From Chlamydiota bacterium (GTDB lineage: Bacteria > Chlamydiota > Chlamydiia > Chlamydiales > VGMA01), in contig VGMA01000002.1 of assembly GCA_016866575.1 (NCBI GenBank), positions 1 to 39,237 of the forward strand: a stretch of 39,237 nt of DNA. Direction: 5' to 3'. This document shows positions 7,975 to 16,657 of this stretch, piece after piece. How positions within the stretch are numbered: the stretch's first letter is position 1; each line of letters opens with the position of its first letter. Under the pieces are notes generated by a model. It saw only the letters and a list, made by a program, of their open reading frames with translations, did not search any database and was not told where the DNA came from. A program made the position numbers and the translations under genes.

Positions 7975-8555
7975 TGCATCAAATAGCAGAGTTTTTATTG
8001 AGCAATCAAGAGATCGCCCTTCCGGTGATGATGCTTCTTATTCTCTCTGCTGCTGTAGGAGTTCCTGTTAGTATTGATATACTGCTAATCATTACTGCCA
8101 TACTTGCTACAAATTTTGATCCCAAGACCATCATTTTTTGGTTTGTCTGTTACAATATAGCTTGCATAGCAGCTTCAAGTATAGCCTACTGGATAGGAAG
8201 ACTTGGCGTCAGAAGGGTCAAACCGTTTGCCCCTTTTGTTGAGAAAATGCAAAAATATTATGACAGATTTGGCATATGGACGGTGTTTTTTGTAAGATTC
8301 ATTCCGTTTGGCGCAAGAAACATCGTTTACTACACTTCAGGCATGGCAAAACTCTCGTATGTAAAATTTTTAGTATGCGATATTTTTGCCTGCTTTCTTT
8401 GGTCTGGAATTTTCTTTACGATTTTTTACAATATTTCTGAATCGCTAGAAAGTCTTATGGCGACCCAAAAATCGATAAATTTGATTATTTTTTGTACTTT
8501 CGCTGTGGCTGTAATTGGTGCTTTTTGTTATAAATTCACCAAACGCAGATGTTAA
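7971..8555 (+). CDS. DedA family membrane protein
   Basis: Integral membrane protein of the DedA/SNARE-associated (VTT domain) family; members help move polyprenyl phosphates or phospholipids across the membrane. 194 aa with hydrophobic segments at the N-terminus and near the C-terminus. The family core FVRFIPFGARNIVYYTSGM, followed by a hydrophobic stretch ending in LWSG, is clear. ATGA overlap with the transporter upstream and 7-base overlap with the phosphatidyltransferase downstream place it in one unit with lipid synthesis, in keeping with a lipid or lipid-carrier role. The exact substrate is unknown. Confidence 0.88.
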   Translation: MMHQIAEFLLSNQEIALPVMMLLILSAAVGVPVSIDILLIITAILATNFDPKTIIFWFVCYNIACIAASSIAYWIGRLGVRRVKPFAPFVEKMQKYYDRFGIWTVFFVRFIPFGARNIVYYTSGMAKLSYVKFLVCDIFACFLWSGIFFTIFYNISESLESLMATQKSINLIIFCTFAVAVIGAFCYKFTKRRC

Positions 8556-9064
8556 CGTTATCAAATGTTTTGTCCTTTTCGAGAGGACCTTTAGCCTTAT
8601 TATTTCTCATCAACAAAGCCGATGTCCGCACCGGAGCGATTATCCTTGCGATGCTTTCTGACTGCTTTGACGGCTTTTTGGCTAGAAATTACAATAAACC
8701 TACCAAATTCGGCGCAATACTAGATCCTTGCATGGATAAGTTTTTTGTCATGTTCGTTTTGGTGATTTTTGGGCTTGAAGGGAGACTTACATTATTAGAT
8801 GCGCTTTTCATGCTCTCTAGAGATCTCGCGCTCATCCTTTTTGGCCTGTATCTGATTGGTTGCAAAAAACTGAAATCGCACCAATTCTCTTCGCTTAAAA
8901 CAGGTAAAGTAGCCACTACGATTCAATTTTTCACTTTACTTTACCTTTCTCAAGGCAATCCATTTCCAGATTTTTTAAGACCTCTATTTTTGATAGTTGG
9001 GGGCTTTGTTCTAGCAGAATTATTCCTCATACAGTATAGAGATAGGAAACGGAGAACATTATGA
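8549..9064 (+). CDS. pgsA: CDP-alcohol phosphatidyltransferase (PgsA-like)
   Basis: Membrane enzyme that transfers a phosphatidyl group from CDP-diacylglycerol to an alcohol, most likely glycerol-3-phosphate. The family signature D-x2-D-G-x2-A-R-x8-G-x3-D-x3-D is perfect: D38, D41, G42, A45, R46, G55, D59, D63. 171 aa with several hydrophobic segments, slightly shorter than typical PgsA (about 180-200). It lies between dedA and a SohB-type protease with overlaps on both sides. Chlamydiae have two pgsA-like genes and this is the one by npt and sohB. The acceptor alcohol is not certain. Confidence 0.88.
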   Translation: MLTLSNVLSFSRGPLALLFLINKADVRTGAIILAMLSDCFDGFLARNYNKPTKFGAILDPCMDKFFVMFVLVIFGLEGRLTLLDALFMLSRDLALILFGLYLIGCKKLKSHQFSSLKTGKVATTIQFFTLLYLSQGNPFPDFLRPLFLIVGGFVLAELFLIQYRDRKRRTL

Positions 9065-10086
9065 ATCTGATTAGAGAATCGCTTTTTTATTCTGCGATGC
9101 GCAGTTTTTTGAAAACTCTCATGGCCGTTATAGGCTTTGCTATTGCCAGTTTTGTCATCTTGATTGCATTTAGCATGTTTAGCTCTCCTTATCGCATTCA
9201 AGATCTCACAAACGTCACCATTCTTCCTGATGAAAATGGCTCTTCGGCCGTATTGGCAAATAATTCGCCTGTCATTTTACAGATAGACATTACAGATGAA
9301 ATCGGCAATCAAAACCTCAATTTCGATATTGTTTCTACCATTTTACACTCTTCAAGAGAAGGGCTCTTTGCTCATGACCGCGTAAAAGCAATTTTGCTTA
9401 ACATCAACTCTCCGGGCGGAACTGTAACTGACTCTGACAATATCTACCGCGCTTTGCTTGCATACAAAGCAAAACACAACGTACCGGTCTATGCATATGT
9501 TCAAGGACTATGCGCATCTGGCGCTTATTACATCTCTTGCGCTGCTGACAAAGTGAGCGCAACACCTACAAGTATTGTAGGATCTGTCGGTGTAATTTTA
9601 GGGCCGCAATTCAACTTTGCAAATTTCATGGACCGCTATGGTGTAAAAGCAAAAATTATCAGTGAAGGGATCAATAAAGCTCCGTTTCTTCCTTTCATCA
9701 AATGGCCCGAAGGGGAAGAAGCAAAAAAAGCAGAGCAGCCCATTCGAGATCTTACAGCATTCTACTATCAGCGCTTTATATCCATTGTGACAAAAGCAAG
9801 ACCGATGCTCAGCGAAAAAGAACTCATAAACAATTACGGCGCGAATATCTTCGCTGCTGAAACAGCAAAAAATTACGGCTATATAGACGAAGCTGATAGC
9901 ACAAGAGAAGAAGTGCTGAAAGAACTTGCTAAAGGGGCTGGAATCGAAGGGCCCTATCAGTGCGTTTCTATGTCTTTAGTGCAGCCGTTTTTTGCCGATG
10001 TCCTCCAGGGAAAGTTTTCTCTCATGAAAATGCTTTTACCTGACCATCGCCCTCCTTATCACCGCTACCTATACTTAATGGAATGA
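9061..10086 (+). CDS. sohB: SohB/SppA-type signal peptide peptidase (S49)
   Basis: Membrane-anchored serine protease of family S49, which degrades cleaved signal peptides or membrane-protein fragments. One N-terminal membrane anchor (residues about 18-40), then the protease domain with NINSPGGTVT, the nucleophile Ser153 in CASGAYY and the likely general-base Lys206 in SEGINKAPF. The 53-residue Ser-Lys spacing fits the Ser/Lys dyad of short SppA enzymes. 341 aa, single-domain form. Overlaps pgsA and polA by four bases each (ATGA both times), a conserved order in Chlamydiae. Confidence 0.9.
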   Translation: MNLIRESLFYSAMRSFLKTLMAVIGFAIASFVILIAFSMFSSPYRIQDLTNVTILPDENGSSAVLANNSPVILQIDITDEIGNQNLNFDIVSTILHSSREGLFAHDRVKAILLNINSPGGTVTDSDNIYRALLAYKAKHNVPVYAYVQGLCASGAYYISCAADKVSATPTSIVGSVGVILGPQFNFANFMDRYGVKAKIISEGINKAPFLPFIKWPEGEEAKKAEQPIRDLTAFYYQRFISIVTKARPMLSEKELINNYGANIFAAETAKNYGYIDEADSTREEVLKELAKGAGIEGPYQCVSMSLVQPFFADVLQGKFSLMKMLLPDHRPPYHRYLYLME

Positions 10087-12707
10087 AAAATCTCTTTGTT
10101 ATTGATGCCGTTGGTTATCTTTTTAGATCCTATTTCGCGATCAAAAAGATGACAAGCCCTGAAGGAAAATCGACGAATGCGCTCTACGGGTTCATTCGTT
10201 CGATTCAAAAATTGATGAAAGACTTCTCACCGAGCCACATGGTCGCAGTCTTCGATGGACCGGGAAATAAAAATTCAAGAACCGCCATTTATCAAGACTA
10301 CAAAGCGCATCGCGAAGGGATGCCGGAAGATCTGATCTATCAACTTGCATGGGCGCATCAATTTTGTGAATATGCCGGCATACCCATGCTGTCTGTTCCT
10401 GGAGTAGAAGCAGACGATACCATGGGAAGCATTGCGAAATGGGCAGAAAAAAATGGCTCTAAAGTTTTTTTATGCTCTAGCGATAAAGATTTGTGCCAGC
10501 TTGTAAACGACCATGTTGTTCTTTTGCAAACCTTTAAAGACAACTTGATAGTCGATAGCCAAAAAGTAGAAGAAATTTATGGTGTACTCCCCTCGCAAAT
10601 CATCGATTTACTAGCGATTATGGGAGATACTTCTGACAACATTCCCGGCGTATCGGGAATGGGGCCAAAAACTGCACAAAAGCTTTTAGAAGAGCATGGA
10701 TCATTGCACAATCTTCTTCTTCATCCAGAAAAAATCAAAAACGGATCGTGGCAAAAAAAGCTCATTGAGCAAAAAGAAAACGCTCTCATCAGTCAAAAAT
10801 TAGCAACTCTTCAGCTAGATGTCCCCTTCCCTCAAGATTGCTCGTTTTTTTGTTTAAAAGATGGTAATCGAGAAAAACTTAAAGAATTTTACCAAGGCTT
10901 TCATTTTCTCACCCTTTTGAAGGAAATGGAGCCGGTTCGGGGCCCCTCAACGACAAAATACACTATTCTTGACGATGAAGAGAGTTTAAAAAAGCAGATC
11001 AAAAAATGGGAAAAGGCTTCTCTTCTTTGCATCGATACTGAGACCGACAAGCTTTGTCCAATGACAGCCGACTTAGTTGGTATTGGTCTTGCTGAAAATG
11101 AAGAAGAGATTTTCTACATCCCTTGCCAGAGCAAGCTAGGTAAAGAAAACGTTCTCAATCTGCTGCGACCTCTTTTAGAATCTAAGCTTTGGATCGGTCA
11201 CAATATCAAATACGACATGCATGTTTTGATGAACCAAAAGATTCAGATCCAGCCAGGTTTTGATACACTGATTGCTTCGTATCTACTGCACTCTGATCGC
11301 AATCAGCATAACTTAGATCAGCTTTCCTTAGAATTTTTTGACAAAGTTAAAATCCCCATAACGGATTTGATCGGATCGGGGAAAAAAGAAATTTCCATGT
11401 TGGATGTGGAAATTGAAAAAGTTGCTGCTTACTGCGCTGAAGATGTTGAGTACACCCTTAAACTGAAAAATCTTTTTAGTGAAAAACTCAAAGAACGAGG
11501 GCTTAGCGATCTTTTTTACACCATCGAAATGCCTTTGATCACAACGCTTTTTATGATGGAGCGTCATGGCATCTACCTCAATGAAGAAAAGCTTTTGGTT
11601 ATGGCTAAAGATTTTGGTGCTAAACTCCATGAAGTAGAAGAGAAGATCTACATGATGGCAGGAGAAAGATTCAATATCAATTCCCCTAAACAGCTTAGCC
11701 ACATTCTTTTCACAAAACTTGCTATTCCTAAAGGGAAAACCGCTTCGACAAGTGCAGATGTGCTTGCTTCACTTCAAGCAAATCACCCTATAGCAGAAAA
11801 AATACTAGAATATCGAGCTATGGAAAAGCTTCGCTCTACCTACATCGAAGCGCTGCCTAAACAGATCAACGTACAGACAAAAAGAATCCACTGCACTTTT
11901 AATCAATCAGGAACTGCTACAGGAAGGTTATCTAGCAATAACCCGAACCTCCAAAACATCCCTGTAAGAACTGATAACGGAAGAAAAATTAGAGAAGCGT
12001 TCGAGCCTGCTAAAGGATCTTTATTTCTTAGTGCCGACTACTCGCAGATCGAATTGAGAATTTTAGCCCATCTTTCAAACGATCCTACCTTGATTGATGC
12101 CTTTTCTCGCAAAGTGGATATCCATACCGATACAGCCGCTAAAATCTTCCATGTGAACATTGATCAAGTAACAAAAGAGATGCGAAACCAGGCAAAAGCG
12201 GTCAATTTTGGCATCATCTATGGGCAAGGGTCGTATGGCTTATCGCAAACGATCGGCATTGAAGTAAAAGAAGCTGCCAAATTCATTGAAGCCTACTTTC
12301 GCCACTACCCAAAAGTAAAAGAATTTATTGAAACATGTCAAAAAGAGGCTGAAGAAAAAGGGTACACCTCTACGATCATGCACCGCCAAAGGCTTGTTCC
12401 CGATATCCACAGCAAAAATGCGATGATTCGCCAAGCAGCTTTGAGAATCAGCGTTAATGCACCAATCCAGGGCAGTCAATCTGATCTGATGAAGCTGGCT
12501 ATGCTGAGAATTGATCAAAAACTTTTAGAAAATCAGCTATCTTCTTTTATGGTTTTGCAGATCCATGACGAGGTAATTTTAGAGTGCAAAGAGGAGGAAA
12601 TCGAGATCTGTAAAAAAATTGTTAGAGAGTGCATGGAAAGTGTTGCCACGCTCCAAGTCCCCCTTGAGGTGGATATTTCGATTGGAAAAAATTGGGGAGA
12701 GTGTTAA
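10083..12707 (+). CDS. polA: DNA polymerase I
   Basis: Repair and Okazaki-fragment-processing polymerase, 874 aa with three domains. The N-terminal 5' nuclease (about 1-290) has VFDGPG, YKAHRE, GVEADD and the GDTSDNIPGVSGMGPKTA helix-hairpin-helix. The 3'-5' exonuclease (about 300-480) keeps its acidic residues: DTETD near 317, then IGHNIKYDMH and YCAEDVEYT, so proofreading should be active, unlike in some PolA proteins. The polymerase domain has motif A ADYSQIELR (about 650), motif B NQAKAVNFGIIYGQGSYG (about 700) and motif C QIHDEV (about 825). Overlaps sohB by four bases and leads straight into coaE. Confidence 0.97.
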   Translation: MKNLFVIDAVGYLFRSYFAIKKMTSPEGKSTNALYGFIRSIQKLMKDFSPSHMVAVFDGPGNKNSRTAIYQDYKAHREGMPEDLIYQLAWAHQFCEYAGIPMLSVPGVEADDTMGSIAKWAEKNGSKVFLCSSDKDLCQLVNDHVVLLQTFKDNLIVDSQKVEEIYGVLPSQIIDLLAIMGDTSDNIPGVSGMGPKTAQKLLEEHGSLHNLLLHPEKIKNGSWQKKLIEQKENALISQKLATLQLDVPFPQDCSFFCLKDGNREKLKEFYQGFHFLTLLKEMEPVRGPSTTKYTILDDEESLKKQIKKWEKASLLCIDTETDKLCPMTADLVGIGLAENEEEIFYIPCQSKLGKENVLNLLRPLLESKLWIGHNIKYDMHVLMNQKIQIQPGFDTLIASYLLHSDRNQHNLDQLSLEFFDKVKIPITDLIGSGKKEISMLDVEIEKVAAYCAEDVEYTLKLKNLFSEKLKERGLSDLFYTIEMPLITTLFMMERHGIYLNEEKLLVMAKDFGAKLHEVEEKIYMMAGERFNINSPKQLSHILFTKLAIPKGKTASTSADVLASLQANHPIAEKILEYRAMEKLRSTYIEALPKQINVQTKRIHCTFNQSGTATGRLSSNNPNLQNIPVRTDNGRKIREAFEPAKGSLFLSADYSQIELRILAHLSNDPTLIDAFSRKVDIHTDTAAKIFHVNIDQVTKEMRNQAKAVNFGIIYGQGSYGLSQTIGIEVKEAAKFIEAYFRHYPKVKEFIETCQKEAEEKGYTSTIMHRQRLVPDIHSKNAMIRQAALRISVNAPIQGSQSDLMKLAMLRIDQKLLENQLSSFMVLQIHDEVILECKEEEIEICKKIVRECMESVATLQVPLEVDISIGKNWGEC

Positions 12708-13293
12708 AATTCTAAAGGTAGCAGTTACTGGAAGTGTAGCTTCTGGCAAAAGTACTGTTTGCCGGTTCTTTAAACAACATGGCGCATATACCATAGATGC
12801 AGACGCCGTCGTTCACAACTTAATCTCGAGTGATACCGAGTGTATTCAAAAAATCACCCAACTTTTAGGAAATCAGGTGCTTGTCCAAGGACAAATTCGC
12901 CGCGACATCGTAGCTAGTATGGTATTTAACGACTCTTCAAGACTTCAAAAACTCCAGCAAATCCTCCATCCGAAAGTCTTCGCCAAAATCGAGCAAGAAT
13001 ATGAAAATGTAAAAGGGCAAACAGATCTATTTGTTGCTGAAGTCCCCTTACTCTTTGAAAGCGGATTTGATCAATTTTTTGACTATACCGTTGTTGTAGA
13101 AGCTCCTAGAGATATCTGCCTTGAAAGAGCTCATGCCAAAGGGATGAATGAAAAAGAGTACGATCAAAGAATGTCTAAACGACTTTCTTTGGATGTAATG
13201 AAAGAAAAAGCTGATTTTATTATCCACAATCAAGGCACGCTTGAAAGTGTAGAGAAGCAAGTAAAAACCATTATTAACAAATTCAGGAGTTAG
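12682..13293 (+). CDS. coaE: Dephospho-CoA kinase
   Basis: Last step of coenzyme A synthesis, phosphorylating dephospho-CoA on the ribose 3' hydroxyl. The protein starts with VAVTGSVASGKST, the CoaE P-loop, then IDADAVVH, EVPLLFESGFD and the lid segment with RMSKR, all typical. The start is unusual: there is no ATG, GTG or TTG right before the P-loop. I give the TTG at 12682, which has GAGGTGG nine bases upstream inside polA. The ATT at 12709 would give the usual family N-terminus and follows GGGGAG at a nine-base spacing, directly after the polA stop. An ATG at 12619 would add 21 residues unlike the family. Function is sure; the start is not. Confidence 0.92.
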   Translation: MEKIGESVKILKVAVTGSVASGKSTVCRFFKQHGAYTIDADAVVHNLISSDTECIQKITQLLGNQVLVQGQIRRDIVASMVFNDSSRLQKLQQILHPKVFAKIEQEYENVKGQTDLFVAEVPLLFESGFDQFFDYTVVVEAPRDICLERAHAKGMNEKEYDQRMSKRLSLDVMKEKADFIIHNQGTLESVEKQVKTIINKFRS

Positions 13294-13301
13294 TTCTCGC
13301 C

Positions 13302-14735
13302 ATGAATAAAGAAGATACGCATGTCGAAAATCCGATGCCGAGAAAACCAATGCATCACCCAAGACACCACCACCAACACCACCACAGAAGATCCCAAGAA
13401 GAATACACACAAAGCGAAGATCAAGAACTAGCTCAAGAAAACTCCCCATTACCTTCAGAAGAGCAGCAAAGAGATCTGCCTATCACTAAAATCGCTGATC
13501 TTCAGCGCATGAACATCGATCAATTAAGCCTTTTGGCAAAAAATCTCGGCGTAAAAAACACAAGCTCTCTATCTAAAGCACAAATCGTTTTTGATCTTGT
13601 CAAGGCGATTTCAGAGCGTGGCAATGAGATTCTTGTAGGCGAAGGGATTTTAGAAGTTCTTCCTGATGGATTTGGATTTTTACGCTCTCCTAATTACAGC
13701 TACCTCCCCTCTCCTGAAGATATCTACGTATCTCCAGCACAGATCCGCCGTTTTGATCTCAAAAAGGGAGATAAAGTTTATGGAGCAATCCGCTCTCCTA
13801 AAGAAAAAGAAAAGTATTTTGCTCTACTGAAAGTAGATAGAATCAATGATTTAACCCCCGATCAAGTCAAAGATAGAATTGCTTTTGAAAACTTGACTCC
13901 TTTACATCCTGATAAACGTTTTATCATGGAAGGATCGTCAGATCAGTATGCAATGCGTGTTTTAGACCTCGTTTCTCCTATTGGTAAAGGGCAAAGAGCT
14001 CTCATTGTTGCTCCTCCAAAGTCTGGTAAAACGATTTTGATGCAAAACATCGCTAACTCGATTGCAAGAAACAGCCCTGAAGCGGTCTTGATCGTCCTTT
14101 TGATCGATGAAAGACCTGAAGAGGTAACAGATATGCAGAGGATGGTCAAAGGAGAAGTAGTTTCTTCTACATTTGATGAACCTCCAGAAAGGCACGTCCA
14201 AGTAGCTGAGATGGCGATTGAAAGAGCAAAACGACTTGTTGAACAAGGTAAAGATGTCGTCATCTTACTTGACTCTCTAACCCGTCTTGCAAGAGCTTAC
14301 AACACCGTTCAACCCCATTCAGGCAAAATCCTTACAGGGGGTGTCGATGCTAACTCTCTACACAAACCAAAAAGGTTCTTTGGAGCTGCAAGAAACATCG
14401 AGCATGGCGGCTCTTTAACCATCATAGCAACTGCGATGATCGATACCGGATCGAAGATGGAAGAGGTAATTTACGAAGAGTTCAAAGGAACAGGCAACAT
14501 GGAGCTTGTTCTTGATAGACGCCTAGCAGATAGAAGAATATTCCCTGCAGTCGATGTGATCAAAAGCGGAACGCGTAAAGAAGAGCTTCTTTACCACCCA
14601 AGCGAGCATGAGAAGATCTACATTCTACGTCAAGCAATCGCTGACCTCTCCCCTCTTGATGCGATGAACCTCTTGCTTTCTCGCCTCAAAAAAACCAAAT
14701 CGAATGCAGAATTTTTGCTGACAATGAAAGATTAG
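13302..14735 (+). CDS. rho: Transcription termination factor Rho with His-rich N-terminal extension
   Basis: Hexameric RNA helicase that ends transcription of many operons. After an unusual N-terminal extension, the Rho N-terminal helical domain begins near residue 67 (DLQRMNIDQLSLLAKNLGV). The RNA-binding cold-shock-like domain follows (GILEVLPDGFGFLRSPNYSY), then the RecA-type motor with Walker A APPKSGKT near 236-243, Walker B VVILLDSLTR and the arginine-finger region. The first ~60 residues are charged and contain eight histidines within residues 18-28, a cluster that could bind metal or RNA. AGGAG lies 12 bases before the ATG. Follows coaE by eight bases. Confidence 0.96.
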   Translation: MNKEDTHVENPMPRKPMHHPRHHHQHHHRRSQEEYTQSEDQELAQENSPLPSEEQQRDLPITKIADLQRMNIDQLSLLAKNLGVKNTSSLSKAQIVFDLVKAISERGNEILVGEGILEVLPDGFGFLRSPNYSYLPSPEDIYVSPAQIRRFDLKKGDKVYGAIRSPKEKEKYFALLKVDRINDLTPDQVKDRIAFENLTPLHPDKRFIMEGSSDQYAMRVLDLVSPIGKGQRALIVAPPKSGKTILMQNIANSIARNSPEAVLIVLLIDERPEEVTDMQRMVKGEVVSSTFDEPPERHVQVAEMAIERAKRLVEQGKDVVILLDSLTRLARAYNTVQPHSGKILTGGVDANSLHKPKRFFGAARNIEHGGSLTIIATAMIDTGSKMEEVIYEEFKGTGNMELVLDRRLADRRIFPAVDVIKSGTRKEELLYHPSEHEKIYILRQAIADLSPLDAMNLLLSRLKKTKSNAEFLLTMKD

Positions 14736-14752
14736 TAGTTTATAGGTAGGGT

Positions 14753-15991
14753 ATGAACGACCCTACCGTATTAATCATCACCTCATCCGGAGGAGCCGGC
14801 CATTTGCAAGCTGCAAAGGCTGAGGAGCTCCGGATTCTTGAGCTCTATCCAAACGCCAAAATCATCAAACAAGACATCCTCCAGGATTGGGTCAGTAAAC
14901 GGTTTGGAATTTTCTGCAGAGACTCGTGGAACAAAGCTCAGGCTGCAGGCAATGTCTCTCAGCTAGAGCTATTTGTTGATTGTCAACCCTACTTAGAAAA
15001 AATACTCCACTATCCGATCTATAAAGCACTCTTGTCACTACTTATCAAAGAAAAAATTGATAGAATCATTGATACTCAGCCACTCGGAACGCCAGCAATT
15101 ATCAAAGCGATCAAACGGGCTAAGAGAATCTTAAAAAAAGAACTGATCCTTGAAAAAATCATCACCGAACTTCCTACAGAAGAGTCGTCACACTTTTTCC
15201 ATTCCATCAAAAAACTCAAAAACGAAGATAAATCTCTTGTAAAAATCATTACTACAAAACCTCTTACACAAGAAGGGGAGACTGAAAGCTCTTTTTGGCA
15301 AAAACAATGCGGCATCAGTGATGAGCAAATACAATATGAAGAGCTTCCCCTTAGGCCGTCATTTCGAAAATATCAAGCTATAGACAAGCCTTTAGATTTA
15401 GAAATAGATCTTCTGCTTAAAGATAGCGAAGAGAGAAACCTTCTACTAAAAACCCTTAAAAAAGGCTCTGCCTGCTACCAAGAATATAACGATAAAATCA
15501 AAATCTTTATCCATCCTCATGAAAAAGTTTCCGTATTGATGCTAGGAAGCCATCCTGAAGCCAAAGCCTTATTTGATTATGTGAAACTATTTATAGAGAT
15601 TAGCAAGAAAAAGCGCTACAAAGAGCGTAAAGACCTTCTATTTGTCTTTTGCTGCAACTACAAGAACATCCAAAAAAAGATCCAAGATCTCATCTTAAGA
15701 GATTCCCACTACCCCCAATCTCTAACCGTTTTCCCTTTATCTTTTCAAGATGATGAGGTAATAGCCCCGCTTCTTGCAAGAAGTGACGCTACATTTACCC
15801 GCTCAGGCGGTTTAACCTCTATGGAGCTGCTTTCTGTATGCAAAGGGAAGATGTGGATCCATAAATCTGATAAGAGCGAATTAGGGATGCCCCCTTGGGA
15901 AAAAGGGAACGCTCAATACCTTCAAACAAAAAAAGGGGCTGAGTTCATCCACCCCTCAAAATTCGAAGATTGCGCAAAAACATATTTTTAA
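14753..15991 (+). CDS. Predicted GT-B glycosyltransferase, MGDG-synthase-like
   Basis: 412-aa protein that appears to be a GT-B-fold glycosyltransferase related to MGDG synthase/MurG types. The N-terminus ITSSGGAGHLQAAKA matches the glycine-rich loop that opens the MGDG-synthase family, and near the C-terminus TRSGGLTSMELLS resembles the donor-site motif of the GT28 group. The middle is long, charged and lysine-rich. No signal peptide or membrane helix, so it would act at the cytoplasmic face of a membrane. It follows rho by 17 bases. The sugar and the acceptor (a lipid or possibly a host molecule) are unknown; a role as secreted effector cannot be excluded. Confidence 0.6.
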   Translation: MNDPTVLIITSSGGAGHLQAAKAEELRILELYPNAKIIKQDILQDWVSKRFGIFCRDSWNKAQAAGNVSQLELFVDCQPYLEKILHYPIYKALLSLLIKEKIDRIIDTQPLGTPAIIKAIKRAKRILKKELILEKIITELPTEESSHFFHSIKKLKNEDKSLVKIITTKPLTQEGETESSFWQKQCGISDEQIQYEELPLRPSFRKYQAIDKPLDLEIDLLLKDSEERNLLLKTLKKGSACYQEYNDKIKIFIHPHEKVSVLMLGSHPEAKALFDYVKLFIEISKKKRYKERKDLLFVFCCNYKNIQKKIQDLILRDSHYPQSLTVFPLSFQDDEVIAPLLARSDATFTRSGGLTSMELLSVCKGKMWIHKSDKSELGMPPWEKGNAQYLQTKKGAEFIHPSKFEDCAKTYF

Positions 15992-16062
15992 TTCTCTTCT
16001 ATTTTTCCCCATTTTCACTCTTTAAAAAAATCTTTTACATCTAACAGTTAATAATTTATGTT

Positions 16063-16090
16063 TATAATAATAATATATTTCATTTATAAT
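16063..16090 (+). promoter_or_regulatory. AT-rich promoter region of the Inc-like gene
   Basis: The 137 bases before the Inc-like gene are extremely AT-rich and contain two perfect TATAAT hexamers, at 16063-16068 and 16085-16090. A TTTACA at 16034-16039 is too far (23 bases) for a standard spacer. One of the two hexamers is probably the -10 box, giving the gene its own promoter separate from the rho operon. Confidence 0.4.
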
Positions 16091-16128
16091 ATACGTTATT
16101 AAAAAATAATAAAAACGGAGATTTTAAT

Positions 16129-16650
16129 ATGATTAATGCAGGATCAATGAGAGAACCATCTGTTATGTACCCGAACGCAGAGGATTTTGACTCAGAATTT
16201 CTTACTCTAGATGAAGTCGAACAAAAGCCGGCTCTTTGGGATCATGTCACTACCTTCATGCAAAACAACTCTTTTGCGATGAAAGCTTTAATGATTACAG
16301 GTATCGCTCTAACCATCCTAGGAACTCTGGGATTGATTGCAATGGCTCCCATGGTAGGGATCCCGCTAGCCGTTGTCCTTACCCTAGTTACCTTGAACTT
16401 CTTGATGATGATACCGCAAACTTATACCCTAACAAATTATGACACCGTATTTCCTAAAGATCGCATCATCCAAGAGATGCCAAAAGGAAACCAAAGCTCT
16501 CCTTTTGATGACCGCTTCAGCACTAGTAGCTTTGGCAGTAGAAATCAGGATCAAGATATCATGAGCACTTTTGTGCCCCCTCCCTCAACCGAAAAAGTAG
16601 AACTGAAAACTGTGCCTACAAATGGAGTGCCTGGTTGGGGAGATGATTAA
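16129..16650 (+). CDS. Candidate inclusion-membrane (Inc-like) protein
   Basis: 173-aa protein without recognised family. Its one hydrophobic region is bilobed: two membrane helices (about residues 51-73 and 76-96) separated by a very short turn (APMVG). The N-terminus (50 aa) and C-terminus (about 75 aa) are hydrophilic, and there is no signal peptide. That layout is the hallmark of chlamydial Inc proteins, which are secreted by the type III system and inserted as a hairpin into the vacuole membrane with both ends in the host cytosol. Good GGAG site eight bases before the ATG. It has its own AT-rich upstream region and is convergent with the secreted pair (7 bases between stops). The Inc assignment is inference from topology only. 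Confidence 0.6.
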   Translation: MINAGSMREPSVMYPNAEDFDSEFLTLDEVEQKPALWDHVTTFMQNNSFAMKALMITGIALTILGTLGLIAMAPMVGIPLAVVLTLVTLNFLMMIPQTYTLTNYDTVFPKDRIIQEMPKGNQSSPFDDRFSTSSFGSRNQDQDIMSTFVPPPSTEKVELKTVPTNGVPGWGDD

Positions 16651-16657
16651 TAAAAAT

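Noticed and set aside
11328..12518. Long minus-strand frames opposite polA (11328-11702, 12240-12518) and similar frames opposite rho, npt and eno
   Set aside because: All are antisense to strongly conserved genes with intact motifs and show no start signals of their own.
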